Source of the DNA: Candidatus Rhodoferax bjergmarkensis
GTDB taxonomy: Bacteria; Pseudomonadota; Gammaproteobacteria; Burkholderiales; Burkholderiaceae_C
DNA: 64,000 nucleotides
Direction: 5' to 3'
Assembly: GCA_016708345.1 (NCBI GenBank)
Contig: JADJFX010000007.1
Span: forward strand, 149,975 to 213,974
Shown here: positions 45,087 through 53,940 of the stretch, one piece after another
How the letters are laid out: the number at the start of each line of letters is the position of its first letter
Position numbering within the stretch: position 1 is the first letter of the stretch
Position numbers and translations under genes: made by a program
Notes under the pieces: model-generated
Told to the model about the DNA's origin: nothing
The model's input: the letters and a program-made list of their open reading frames with translations, nothing else
The model's database searches: none

Positions 45087-46151
45087 CTACAACGCCGGGT
45101 CGCGCATTTCCCAGCGGATGGCGTCGATCTGCTTGAGCAAATCCGGTGCCAGTGTGGTGCCCCAGACATCAAGGTTTTCGTCCAGCTGCGCCACCGAGGT
45201 CACGCCGATGATGGTGCTGGCGACCTGCCACTTGGTGAAACAAAAGGCCAGCGCCATCTGCACCGGTCTCAGGCCATGTTCGCGCGCCAGCGCGTTGTAT
45301 CGGCGGGCGGCAGCCAAGGCCTCGGGGCGGCCCCAGCGCTGTTTGCGGGTGGACTCATACCTGGCCAGCCGTGCATCGGGGGAAACGTCGGCACCAGTCA
45401 GGCCTTGGGCATCGTATTTGCCCGTCAACAGACCAAAGCCCAGCGGCGAATAGCCCAGCAGCGACACCTGCAGCGCATGCAGGGTTTCGTCCAGCGCGTT
45501 TTCCACCGTGCGGTTAACCAGGCAGAACGGGTTTTGCACCGTGGCAATACGTGCCAAACCGTGCTGCTCGGCCAGGCGCACAAATTCGTGCACGCCGTAG
45601 GGGGTTTCATTCGAGAGGCCGATGGCGCGCACCTTGCCCGATTGCACCAGGGTTTGCAAGGCCTGCAGTTGCGCCAGGATGGGCGTGCCCTGGTTGGCCT
45701 TGGCGGGGTCAAAGTAGGCGGTGCCAAAGATGGGCACGTTGCGCACGGGCCAATGAATTTGGTAGAGGTCGATCACATCAGTTTGCAGACGCTGCAGGCT
45801 GCCTTCACAGGCTTCAATGATGTCGGTCGGGGTCAAGTCCCCGCTGCCCCCGCGAACCCAGGGTGCGGCGCGCGCCGGGCCGGCTACCTTGGTGGCCAGC
45901 ACCAGTTTTTGCCGCGCTGCCCGGTTTTTGGCCAGCCAGTTGCCGATGATGGTTTCTGTGGTGTTGAAGGTTTCGGCACGTCCGGGCACCGGGTACATCT
46001 CGGCCGTATCAATGAAGTTCACGCCGCGCTCCACGGCGCGGTCCAGGATGGCGTGGGCGGTGCTCTCCGGCACCTGCTCGCCAAAGGTCATGGTGCCCAG
46101 GCACATCGGAGTTACCTGCAGGTCGCTTTGGCCGAGTTGTAGGGTTTGCAT
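45087..46151 (-). CDS. NADP(H)-dependent aldo-keto reductase (Tas-like)
   Basis: 354 aa TIM barrel: LGQSDLQVTPMCLGTMTFGE, catalytic DTAEMYPVPGRAETFNTTET (Asp, Tyr), then YQIHWP, AIGLSNETPYG and GYSPLGFGLLTGKY. This Tas-type profile (long N-terminal MYPVP block) is common in proteobacteria. ATG 46151 chosen; the frame runs further upstream without homology. Divergent from the hydrolase gene. The natural substrate is unknown. Confidence 0.9.
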   Translation of the reverse strand: MQTLQLGQSDLQVTPMCLGTMTFGEQVPESTAHAILDRAVERGVNFIDTAEMYPVPGRAETFNTTETIIGNWLAKNRAARQKLVLATKVAGPARAAPWVRGGSGDLTPTDIIEACEGSLQRLQTDVIDLYQIHWPVRNVPIFGTAYFDPAKANQGTPILAQLQALQTLVQSGKVRAIGLSNETPYGVHEFVRLAEQHGLARIATVQNPFCLVNRTVENALDETLHALQVSLLGYSPLGFGLLTGKYDAQGLTGADVSPDARLARYESTRKQRWGRPEALAAARRYNALAREHGLRPVQMALAFCFTKWQVASTIIGVTSVAQLDENLDVWGTTLAPDLLKQIDAIRWEMRDPAL

Positions 46152-46248
46152 TGTGATTTTTCGAAGAAATTTTGAAATGGAAAAAGTCGCCCAGTTTACG
46201 GTCTGCTGCCTGTCGCTTTTTTGACTCCCGCTCGCCTTGGGCTTGCGT

Positions 46249-47163
46249 ATGATGCGCCGCATGTACCAAGCCAAAAGAATTTTTCGCAGCGAGTTTGTGC
46301 CGGTGCGCCATCTGAGTTACCACGTGCGTGTGTGGGGTGAGCCCAAACCCGGCCAAGCACCGCTGGTGATGGTGCATGGCTGGATGGACGTTGCCGCTTC
46401 GTACCAGTTTGTGGTGGACGCCTTTGCCCAGGACCGCTACGTGATCGCCCCCGACTGGCGCGGCTTCGGCGATACAAAGTCAGGCCCGGTCGATCACTAC
46501 TGGTTTCCCGATTACCTGGCCGACCTGGATTGTTTGCTGGACCACTACGTCCAGGGTCTGGCGGTGGATTTGGTGGGCCACAGCATGGGCGGCAATATCG
46601 TGATGCAGTACGCGGGCGTGCGCCCGGAGCGGATTCGCCGCCTGGTCAATCTGGAAGGCTTTGGCATGGCAGCCACCCGGCCCGAACAAGCCCCCGCACG
46701 CTATGCAAAATGGATGGACGAAATCAAGAAATTGCATGCCGACGAGATGGATCTGAAGGCGTATGACACTGTGCAAGGCGTGGCGCGGCGGCTGATGAAA
46801 ACCAACCCAAGGCTGAGCCAGAGCAAGGCGGATTGGCTGGCCCCGCACTGGGCCAGGGCCAATGCGGATGGCAAATGGGACATCATGGGCGACCCGGCAC
46901 ACAAAGTCATCAATGCCCAGCTGTACCGGGTTGATGAGGTGCTTGAAATTTACCGCTGCATCCGCGCGCCCGTGCTGGCGGTCCAAGCCAGCGACGACAG
47001 CCTGGGCCTGTGGTGGAAGGGCAAGTACACCTTGAGTGAATACCACGAACGGCTCAAGTCAGTTCCCGATGTGCGCATTGAGTGCATTGCAGATGCGGGC
47101 CACATGCTGCACCATGACCAGCCTGAGCGTGTGGCGGCATTGATTGAAAACTTTATCGCCTGA
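46249..47163 (+). CDS. alpha/beta hydrolase
   Basis: 304 aa. Oxyanion region MVHGWMDVAASYQ, nucleophile elbow VGHSMGGNIVMQY (serine), an acid in the QASDDSLGL region and the catalytic histidine in DAGHMLHHDQPE. A cap domain lies between. Several ATGs are clustered at the start (46249, 46252, 46261). Likely an esterase or C-C hydrolase; the substrate cannot be told. prfB follows 56 bp downstream. Confidence 0.88.
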   Translation: MMRRMYQAKRIFRSEFVPVRHLSYHVRVWGEPKPGQAPLVMVHGWMDVAASYQFVVDAFAQDRYVIAPDWRGFGDTKSGPVDHYWFPDYLADLDCLLDHYVQGLAVDLVGHSMGGNIVMQYAGVRPERIRRLVNLEGFGMAATRPEQAPARYAKWMDEIKKLHADEMDLKAYDTVQGVARRLMKTNPRLSQSKADWLAPHWARANADGKWDIMGDPAHKVINAQLYRVDEVLEIYRCIRAPVLAVQASDDSLGLWWKGKYTLSEYHERLKSVPDVRIECIADAGHMLHHDQPERVAALIENFIA

Positions 47164-47219
47164 GCCGGGCATGAGAAAATGCCGGGTTATTCGAATTTTC
47201 AAAACTCAGGACCCGCATC

Positions 47220-48369
47220 ATGGAAGCAGAACGCATCAACCTCATCGGCACTCAACTTTCCGATTTGAGCGCCCGCACCGCAGATTTACGGGGGTATCTT
47301 TGACTACCCTGCCAAATCTGAACGCCTGAGAACCGTCAACGCCTGCCTTGAAGACCCCACGGTCTGGAATGACCCCAAACGCGCCCAGGAATTGGGCCGC
47401 GAGAAAAAAGCGCTCGATGGCGTCGTCGTCACCCTGGACAACCTGACCAACGAACTGTCCGACAACACCGAGCTGTTCGAGATGTCCAAGGAAGACGGTG
47501 ACGAGGCCGGGCTGATCACCATCGAAGGCGAAGCCGCCAAGCTGGCCGCCATCATAGAAGGGCTGGAATTCCGCCGCATGTTCAACAACCCGGCCGATCC
47601 GATGAATGCCTTTGTGGACATTCAGGCCGGTGCAGGCGGCACCGAGGCCTGCGACTGGGCCAGCATGTTGCTGCGCCAGTACGTGCGCTATGCCGAACGC
47701 AAGGGTTTCACGGTCACCGTGGAAGACGAAACGGCGGGCGACACGGCAGGCATCAAGGGTGCCACCATCAAAGTCGAAGGCGAGTATGCGTTTGGGCTGT
47801 TGCGCACCGAAACCGGGGTGCACCGGCTGGTGCGCAAGAGCCCGTTTGACTCCTCGGGCGGGCGCCATACTTCGTTTGCCTCGGTGTTTGTTTACCCCGA
47901 GATCGACGACACCATTGAGATCGACATCAACCCGTCCGATGTGCGGGTAGATACCTTCCGCGCCAGCGGTGCCGGTGGCCAGCACATCAACAAGACCGAC
48001 TCGGCGGTGCGGCTGACGCACATTCCTACCGGCATTGTGGTGCAGTGCCAGGACGGGCGCAGCCAGCACGGCAACCGTGACGTAGCCTGGAAGCGCCTGC
48101 GTTCGCGCCTGTACGACTTTGAAATGCGCAAGCGCCAGGAAGAACAGCAAAAGTTGGAAGACTCCAAGACCGATGTAGGCTGGGGCCACCAGATTCGTTC
48201 TTACGTGCTGGACAACAGCCGCATCAAGGATTTGCGCACCAACTACGAAACCTCGGCCACCCAAAAGGTGCTGGACGGCGACTGGACCCGTTCATCGAAG
48301 CATCGCTCAAGCAAGGCGTTTGATGAGCCAAGTAGACGCGAAAACGCTGGCAAAAATGCTGGTGAGTGA
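47220..48369 (+). CDS. prfB: peptide chain release factor 2 (programmed +1 frameshift)
   Basis: RF2 recognises UAA and UGA. The first 27 codons (MEAERINLIGTQLSDL ... LRGYL) end at an in-frame TGA (47301-47303); the rest continues in the +1 frame as DYPAKSERLRTVNACL and on to 48369. Family motifs: AGAGGTEACDWASMLLRQY, SPFDSSGGRHTSFASVFVYP and the GGQ peptidyl-transfer site in ASGAGGQHINKTDSAVR. The tripeptide region reads SPF as expected for RF2. Total about 367 aa after frameshift. The HAD gene overlaps the end by 47 bp. Confidence 0.95.
47290..47303 (+). promoter_or_regulatory. prfB programmed frameshift site
   Basis: GGGGG, TAT, then CTTTGAC: a Shine-Dalgarno-like purine stretch three bases before the CTT slip codon and the TGA stop. 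This is the conserved autoregulatory signal of prfB. Low RF2 lets the ribosome slip +1 and make more RF2. Confidence 0.93.
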
Positions 48370-49042
48370 CCCAGTTCAGGCCCTGATCTTCGACATGGAC
48401 GGCACCATGATCGACTCCATGCCCTACCACGCCCGCAGCTGGGTTGCGTTCGCGCAGCAGCACGGTCTGGACATTGAGCTGGACGACCTGATGCGCCGCA
48501 CCACCGGGCGCAATGGACTGGAATGCATGCGCGAGCTGTTTCAAAGTGACTTGGACCCGGCGCAGGCATGGTCGCTGATCAAACAAAAAGAGCAGTTGTA
48601 CCGCGAACTTTTTGCGCCCGTTTTTTCCGAAGTGGCCGGTTTCAAGGCGTTTTCGCAGCAAGCGCATGCGGCGGGCTTGAAGGTGGGCGTGGGCACGGCT
48701 GGCGACAAGCACAATATTGAATTCGTCTTCTCCCACCTGAAGCTGCCAATGCCACCGCATGCAGTTGTGGGTGGCGACGAGGGACTGCCCGGGAAACCCG
48801 ACCCCGCTATATTTTTAGAAGCAGCAAACCGAATGAATATATGCGCAAGCGCCTGTATTGTGTTTGAGGATGCGCCCTTCGGCATTGAAGCCGCACGCCG
48901 CGCCGGCATGCGGGCCGTGGCGGTCTGCACGACACATACACCTGCACAACTGGCCGGCCCCCATGTGATGGCCAGCGTGCGTGACTTTGATCAACTGATA
49001 AATACAAAATTTTTGGAGAACCTGAATGTTGCTACTTCGTGA
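48323..49042 (+). CDS. HAD-superfamily phosphatase (beta-phosphoglucomutase-like)
   Basis: 239 aa. Motif I LIFDMDGTMIDSMPYHARSW, motif II in GTAGDKHNIE, and motif III/IV KPDPAIF ... VFEDAPFGIEAARRAGM. The helical cap after motif I is of the beta-PGM type. ATG 48323 lies within the end of prfB. Codons for FLEAANRMNICASA are encoded by a stretch resembling the dispersed repeat (48806-48854). It overlaps the pepN start by 17 bp. The substrate is unknown. Confidence 0.87.
   Translation: MSQVDAKTLAKMLVSDPVQALIFDMDGTMIDSMPYHARSWVAFAQQHGLDIELDDLMRRTTGRNGLECMRELFQSDLDPAQAWSLIKQKEQLYRELFAPVFSEVAGFKAFSQQAHAAGLKVGVGTAGDKHNIEFVFSHLKLPMPPHAVVGGDEGLPGKPDPAIFLEAANRMNICASACIVFEDAPFGIEAARRAGMRAVAVCTTHTPAQLAGPHVMASVRDFDQLINTKFLENLNVATS
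48806..48854 (+). repeat. possible dispersed repeat copy 13, inside the HAD gene
   Basis: GCTATATTTTTAGAAGCAGC and, after a short gap, AATATATGCGCAAGCGCCTG. It is nearly the start and end of copy 8 (GCTATATTTTTAGTAGCTGC), but the left GCGC arm is lost. In frame. Confidence 0.45.
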
Positions 49043-51758
49043 TGGACATGGCCCGGCCACGGTGATTCGGCGCAGCGACTACACCGCGCCCGCCTACTGG
49101 ATTGACACCGTCAACCTGACCTTTGACCTGGACCCCGCCAAAACCCGGGTGCTTAACAAAATGACGCTGCGCCGCAACCCGGACGCACCAGCCCAAGCCC
49201 TGCGGCTCGATGGCGAAGCGCTCAACCTGGCACGCGTGCTCGTCAATGGACAAGGCACATCGTTCAAGATCGACGGTGCCCAGCTGGTGCTGGAAAACCT
49301 GCCGGTTGAAGGCAGCTTCGAGATTGAAATTTTTACCACCTGTGCGCCTGTCAAAAACACCAGCCTGACTGGTTTGTACATGAGCAAAGACTCGTTTTTC
49401 ACCCAGTGTGAGGCCGAGGGCTTTCGACGCATCACCTATTTTCAGGACCGCCCCGATGTAATGGCCAGCTACACCGTGACGCTGCGTGCGGACAGGCAAA
49501 AGTACCCGGTGCTGCTCTCCAATGGCAATCTGGTGGACTCCGGCCTGCTGACCGGCGCGGGTAATGAAGGCCGCCATTTCGCGACCTGGGCAGACCCCCA
49601 CAAGAAACCGTCCTACCTGTTCGCACTGGTGGCTGGTCAGCTGGTGTGCCGCGAGCAGCGCATCACCTCGCGCGCAGGCAAAGATCATTTGCTGCAGGTC
49701 TATGTGCGCCCTGGCGACATGGACAAAACCGAGCACGCCATGAACTCGCTGATGGCGTCTGTTGTGTGGGATGAGGCCCGCTTTGGGCTGCCACTTGACC
49801 TGGAGCGCTTCATGATTGTGGCCACCAGCGACTTCAATATGGGGGCCATGGAAAACAAGGGCCTCAACATCTTCAACACCAAATACGTGCTGGCGAATCA
49901 GGCCACCGCCACCGATGTGGACTTTGCCAACATCGAGTCGGTGGTGGGCCACGAGTATTTCCACAACTGGACCGGCAACCGTGTGACCTGCCGCGACTGG
50001 TTCCAGCTGAGCCTGAAAGAAGGTCTGACCGTGTTCCGAGACCAGGAGTTTTCGCAGGACTTGTGCAGCGACGCCTCCGCCCGTGCTGTCAAACGCATTG
50101 AAGACGTGCGCGTACTGCGCACCGCCCAGTTCCCCGAAGACGCGGGCCCGATGGCCCACCCGGTGCGGCCCGACAGCTACCTTGAGATCAACAATTTCTA
50201 CACCGTCACCATTTATGAAAAAGGTGCCGAGCTGGTGCGCATGATGCAAACACTGGTCGGGGCCGGGGATAGCAAAACTGGCCGTACCAATTTTGCCAAA
50301 GGGCTGTCGCTGTACTTTGCCCGCCACGACGGCCAGGCCGTCACCTGTGACGATTTTGCGCAAGCGGTGGCAGACGCCAACCCGGACTCCGATCTGGCTT
50401 TTTTGCTGCCCCAATTCAAGCGCTGGTACAGCCAGGCTGGCACGCCCCGGCTCGCTGCAAAGGGCCGGTACGATGCACAGGCGCAGACCTACACGCTGCA
50501 ATTCAGCCAAAGTTGCGCCCCCACACCAGGTCAGCCAGACAAGGAGCCCTTTGTCATTCCTGTCAGCCTGGGCCTGATTGGCATCAGCGGCAAAGCCCTG
50601 CCCTTGCAGGCGGACGGCGAAACCGCCATTGCGGACAATTTCCTGTTTGTAATGACCAGCGCCAGCGAATCCATCACATTCGTCAATGTCCAGGAAGAAC
50701 CCGTTCCGTCCATCTTGCGCGGTTTTTCTGCCCCGGTGGTGCTCGATTTCGACTACACCGACGCCCAACTTCTGACTTTGCTGGCGTTCGATACCGATCC
50801 CTTTAGCCGCTGGGAGGCCGGACAGCGTCTGGGCCTGCGCAGCGCTATCAAAGCTATAGCTGGTGACGCAAACTCCACGGGCGCAAGCCAGCTAAATGAT
50901 GCCTATATTGACGCCATGCGCAGTGTGCTGCTCTCGGAAAAGCTCGACGCTGCGTTCAAGGAGCTGGTGCTCACCCTTCCCTCTGAAGCCTACATTGCCG
51001 AGCAGCTTGAGGTTGTGGACCCACAACGGATTCACCAGGTGCGCGAAGCCATGCGGGCGCAGATGGCCAGCGCACTCAATGTGCAGTGGCAAGAGGTGTT
51101 TGAAACCCACAGCGACAGCGGTGCCTACCGCCCCGACGCCTTGTCAGCCGGGCGGCGCGCGCTGGCGGGCATGGCGCTGAGCCAGCTTTGCTTGGCGGCG
51201 CGCACCAGTGGCGATATTGCTTGGCCCGGCCAGGCCTATCAGCGCTTCAAGGTGGCAGACAACATGACCGATCGCATCAACGCCCTGAGCGCGCTGGTAA
51301 GCAGTGGCCATGCGCTTGCCGCCCCTGCCCTGGAGCACTTCTACACCCAGTTCAAGGATGAAGAGCTGGTGCTGGACAAGTGGTTTGCACTGCAGGCGGG
51401 GGCTTGCGACCGAGGCGGCCAGGTGCTGCCTGCTGTGCGTCAACTGCTGACCCACCCTGACTTCAGCCTTCGCAACCCGAACCGCGCCCGCAGCGTCATC
51501 TTCAGCTACTGCAACGCCAATCCGGGTGCCTTTCACCGCATGGACGCGGCAGGCTATGTGTTCTGGAGCGAACGGGTGATTGAACTCGACGGCATCAACC
51601 CTCAAGTTGCGTCCCGACTGGCGCGTGCGCTGGACCGCTGGAAAAAATTGGCCGAGCCTTACCGCAGCGCCGCTCGCGAAGCCATCTCGCGCATTGCAGC
51701 CAAGAACGACCTGAGCAACGACGTGCGCGAAGTCGTCAGCCGGGCGCTGGCCGACTGA
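49026..51758 (+). CDS. pepN: aminopeptidase N
   Basis: 910-aa M1 zinc aminopeptidase, cytosolic. GAMEN exopeptidase motif at residues 273-277, zinc site HEYFH (309-313) within VGHEYFHNWTGNRVTCRD, second zinc ligand in the following KEGLTVFRDQEF, catalytic tyrosine in NNFYTVTIYEKG. C-terminal helical domain ends RALAD. Residues about 607-622 (SAIKAIAGDANSTGAS) are encoded by a repeat copy. The 3' half (from 50341) is repeated in inverted orientation at 62590-64000. Confidence 0.96.
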   Translation: MLLLRDGHGPATVIRRSDYTAPAYWIDTVNLTFDLDPAKTRVLNKMTLRRNPDAPAQALRLDGEALNLARVLVNGQGTSFKIDGAQLVLENLPVEGSFEIEIFTTCAPVKNTSLTGLYMSKDSFFTQCEAEGFRRITYFQDRPDVMASYTVTLRADRQKYPVLLSNGNLVDSGLLTGAGNEGRHFATWADPHKKPSYLFALVAGQLVCREQRITSRAGKDHLLQVYVRPGDMDKTEHAMNSLMASVVWDEARFGLPLDLERFMIVATSDFNMGAMENKGLNIFNTKYVLANQATATDVDFANIESVVGHEYFHNWTGNRVTCRDWFQLSLKEGLTVFRDQEFSQDLCSDASARAVKRIEDVRVLRTAQFPEDAGPMAHPVRPDSYLEINNFYTVTIYEKGAELVRMMQTLVGAGDSKTGRTNFAKGLSLYFARHDGQAVTCDDFAQAVADANPDSDLAFLLPQFKRWYSQAGTPRLAAKGRYDAQAQTYTLQFSQSCAPTPGQPDKEPFVIPVSLGLIGISGKALPLQADGETAIADNFLFVMTSASESITFVNVQEEPVPSILRGFSAPVVLDFDYTDAQLLTLLAFDTDPFSRWEAGQRLGLRSAIKAIAGDANSTGASQLNDAYIDAMRSVLLSEKLDAAFKELVLTLPSEAYIAEQLEVVDPQRIHQVREAMRAQMASALNVQWQEVFETHSDSGAYRPDALSAGRRALAGMALSQLCLAARTSGDIAWPGQAYQRFKVADNMTDRINALSALVSSGHALAAPALEHFYTQFKDEELVLDKWFALQAGACDRGGQVLPAVRQLLTHPDFSLRNPNRARSVIFSYCNANPGAFHRMDAAGYVFWSERVIELDGINPQVASRLARALDRWKKLAEPYRSAAREAISRIAAKNDLSNDVREVVSRALAD
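50844..50891 (+). repeat. dispersed repeat copy 14, inside pepN
   Basis: GCTATCAAAGCTATAGCTGG, TGACGCAAACTCCACGGGCG, CAAGCC follows the copy 2 pattern (TATAGCTGCTTGCGCAA, CCACGGGCGCAAG) closely and stays in frame. It encodes an Ala/Ser/Thr-rich linker-like stretch of PepN. Confidence 0.65.
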
Positions 51759-51808
51759 AATATGTTCCTGTCCATGTTCACCTGTTTATCCATCGAAATA
51801 GATCAACC

Positions 51809-52816
51809 ATGAATACCAAAAAAATTTTTTTGACCCGTTACCTGGTAGAGCAACAGCGCCGGGATGGACATATTCCGCCGGAATTGCGCCTGCTCCTGGA
51901 GGTGGTGGCACGTGCTTGCAAGCGAATCAGCCAGGCCGTCAACAAAGGCTCTTTGGGCGAAGTCATGGGCAGCGCCGACAGCGAAAATGTCCAGGGCGAA
52001 ATGCAGAAAAAGCTGGACATCATTGCCAACGAAGTCTTGATCGAAGCCAATGAATGGGGAGGCCATCTTGCGGCCATGGCCAGCGAAGAGATGGAGGGTA
52101 TTTATGTTGTCCCGAATCGCTACCCCCAGGGCGAATACCTGCTGCTGTTCGATCCGCTCGACGGCTCCAGCAACATTGACGTCAACGTCAGCATCGGCAC
52201 CATCTTCAGTGTGTTGCTCAAACCCGAAGGCGCAGGCGTGTCAGAGCAAGACTTCCTGCAATCTGGCTGCAAGCAGGTCGCGGCGGGTTACTGCGTTTAT
52301 GGGCCACAAACCACGCTGGTGCTGACTGTTGGAGATGGCGTGGCCATGTTCACCCTCGACCGGGAGCAGGGTTCTTTCATGCTGACCGAAGAGAACTTGC
52401 GCATCCCTGCAGACACCAAAGAATTCTCCATCAACATGAGCAACATGCGACACTGGGACGAACCGGTCAAGCGCTACATCAATGAATGCCTGCAAGGCAA
52501 AGAAGGCCCCAGGGGCAAAGACTTCAACATGCGCTGGGTTGCCAGCATGGTGGCCGATGTTCACCGCATACTCACCCGCGGCGGCATTTTCCTGTACCCG
52601 TGGGACAAACGTGACCCCGAAAAGGCCGGCAAGCTGCGCCTGATGTACGAGGCCAACCCGATGGCTTGGTTGGTAGAGCAAGCCGGTGGTGCCGCCACCA
52701 ATGGCAAGCAACGGATTTTGGACATCCAGCCTGACAAACTGCACCAGCGCGTGAGCGTGATGCTGGGCTCCAAAAACGAAGTCGATCGTGTGACCTCATA
52801 CCACGGCACGATATAA
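51809..52816 (+). CDS. fbp: fructose-1,6-bisphosphatase, class I
   Basis: 335 aa; hydrolyses fructose 1,6-bisphosphate in gluconeogenesis or the Calvin cycle. Metal-site signature FDPLDGSSNIDVNVSIGTIF, N-terminal LTRYLVEQQRRDGHIPPELR, substrate motif LRLMYEANPMAWLVEQAGG. Intact here; a damaged inverted copy lies at 61534-62539. tRNA-Thr begins 12 bp after the stop. Confidence 0.96.
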   Translation: MNTKKIFLTRYLVEQQRRDGHIPPELRLLLEVVARACKRISQAVNKGSLGEVMGSADSENVQGEMQKKLDIIANEVLIEANEWGGHLAAMASEEMEGIYVVPNRYPQGEYLLLFDPLDGSSNIDVNVSIGTIFSVLLKPEGAGVSEQDFLQSGCKQVAAGYCVYGPQTTLVLTVGDGVAMFTLDREQGSFMLTEENLRIPADTKEFSINMSNMRHWDEPVKRYINECLQGKEGPRGKDFNMRWVASMVADVHRILTRGGIFLYPWDKRDPEKAGKLRLMYEANPMAWLVEQAGGAATNGKQRILDIQPDKLHQRVSVMLGSKNEVDRVTSYHGTI

Positions 52817-52828
52817 TTTCGCGCTTGT

Positions 52829-52904
52829 GCCGGTGTAGCTCAGTCGGTAGAGCAGCTCATTCGTAATGAGAAGGTCGGGTGTTCGATTCATCTCTCCGGC
52901 ACCA
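52829..52904 (+). tRNA. tRNA-Thr (CGT)
   Basis: 76-nt cloverleaf with encoded CCA: acceptor GCCGGTG / CTCCGGC (one T-T mismatch), D-arm AGCTCAGTCGGTAGAGCA, anticodon loop TTCGTAA with CGT at 52862-52864, T-arm GGGTG TTCGATT CATCT. tRNA 3' ends are common integration sites, and an element-like gene block starts directly downstream. Confidence 0.95.
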
Positions 52905-52912
52905 ATAGATAC

Positions 52913-52955
52913 AAGGGTTCATTGCTATTAAGTTAGTAGTGAACCCTTTCTGTTT
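52913..52955 (+). terminator. intrinsic terminator after tRNA-Thr
   Basis: AAGGGTTCA (52913-52921) pairs perfectly with TGAACCCTT (52940-52948), followed by TCTGTTTT. The 18-nt loop is long, but the stem and T-rich tail suggest termination of the fbp/tRNA transcript. The right inverted copy has a similar, slightly altered stem. Confidence 0.65.
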
Positions 52956-53071
52956 TGTGGACTTACAGACTATTTACAGACTGCGGTACATGGTTTTGTA
53001 CCGTGTAGCCATCAGCGCCAGACGAAAGAAAACCCGCACGCGGCGGGGTTCGGCTGGTCGGGTCTTAACTT

Positions 53072-53317
53072 CTATGTTGTGCCATGCAGACTGGCAACGC
53101 CCCACGAATTACGCCTTACCTCAAAGGATGCCCGGTCAATCAGCGCCTGCTCTGTCTCACCAGTCTGGCGCATCCAGTGGTTGCCGTCGCCATCACGCAG
53201 GCGGGTTATTTCGGCGTCAAGTTGTCCGGGTGCCACAACGCGGCGAATGATGGTCAGGGCGTTATAGGTTGGGTTCGCCGCCTCCAGTGCTGTGATTCTC
53301 TTTTCAAGGTTTTGCAT
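53072..53317 (-). CDS. small element protein with N-terminal coiled coil
   Basis: 81 aa starting MQNLEKRITALEAANPTYNA, a short heptad-like start, then an unrecognised part (TIIRRVVAPGQLDAEITRLR). Last gene of the minus-strand element block, closest to tRNA-Thr. Overlaps the next gene's end by a few bases. An inverted damaged copy lies at 61038-61281. Confidence 0.6.
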   Translation of the reverse strand: MQNLEKRITALEAANPTYNALTIIRRVVAPGQLDAEITRLRDGDGNHWMRQTGETEQALIDRASFEVRRNSWGVASLHGTT

Positions 53318-53525
53318 TTTGTTTCTCCCTATCGTGGCTTTCCAATATGGTCCGCAACACGGCTCTCGGTACGTTTTCCAGCCATTCGGTCACCGTCAGG
53401 TCGCCAACGGGCGGCACTTCAAGCCCCCTGCTTTGGCACCAGTCAAACATGCGGTGTGCACTTGCAGCCTCTTCGGGCTTGGTTGCTGCTTCAAGAACCT
53501 TCAGACGCGCGTCAAGGCTGTGCAT
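53304..53525 (-). CDS. small element protein
   Basis: 73 aa from ATG 53525 (MHSLDARLKVLEAATKPEEA). The start resembles the neighbour's N-terminus (LEKRITALEAA / LDARLKVLEAA), suggesting related coiled-coil starts. The ATG overlaps the end of the DUF5681 gene, the packed style of phage genes. Function unknown. Confidence 0.6.
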   Translation of the reverse strand: MHSLDARLKVLEAATKPEEAASAHRMFDWCQSRGLEVPPVGDLTVTEWLENVPRAVLRTILESHDREKQNAKP

Positions 53526-53940
53526 TGTGTTTTGCCTCCAATGAAGTGATGCGGGCAGCGAGTTCGTCAATTTCGGTCACCCGTGCCAGTTGACCTATGG
53601 CGGCAATCAGTTGGCTACCCTGCCCCGGTGCAAGTTCTCCAACAGCCACGGCAGCCAGCACGGCCCGGCCTTGGTCGGTCAGGGTGCCATCAGGCAGCGT
53701 TATCGGCTGGGTTGGCTCCATGGCCTTCAAAGGTGCAATGGCACGCTCTAAAAGCAGCCTAGCGGCCCCTGTGTCGCCCTCCAGCGCCAGCGCCATCAGC
53801 TTGTCCAAAATCTCAGGCACACGAGCGGCAATGGCGGCGCGGATTTTCGGCACTTCGCCAGTGCCCGGCGTTCGGCCCTTGGGGTTGCCAGATTCGCCCT
53901 TTTTCCAACGCCCCGGCGCTCGTTTTTTGATTGCGGTCAT
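53512..53940 (-). CDS. DUF5681-domain protein
   Basis: 142 aa. The N-terminal GRWKKGESGNPKGRTPGTG is the DUF5681 signature, seen in phage and mobile-element proteins near packaging or replication genes. A helical middle (AAIAARVPEILDKLMALALE) and a C-terminal SLEAKHNAQP follow. The inner breakpoint of the inverted duplication cuts this gene at 53763, in the codons for AARLLLERA. Confidence 0.75.
   Translation of the reverse strand: MTAIKKRAPGRWKKGESGNPKGRTPGTGEVPKIRAAIAARVPEILDKLMALALEGDTGAARLLLERAIAPLKAMEPTQPITLPDGTLTDQGRAVLAAVAVGELAPGQGSQLIAAIGQLARVTEIDELAARITSLEAKHNAQP

Larger units (their letters stand above)
50341..53763. repeat. inverted duplication, left arm
   Basis: Pairs with 60592-64000 in inverted orientation: pepN 3' half, fbp, tRNA-Thr, two small element genes and the 3' two-thirds of the DUF5681 gene. 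This arm has intact frames. Its inner end falls inside the DUF5681 gene at CGCTAGGCTG. Its outer end is only limited by the window edge. Confidence 0.92.

Noticed and set aside
49032..50768. Long open frame antisense to pepN (578 codons)
   Set aside because: It has no family features and mirrors the codon usage of pepN on the other strand; similar shadows lie over mshE (23560-24729), nadB (2271-3545) and the kinase (38924-40006).
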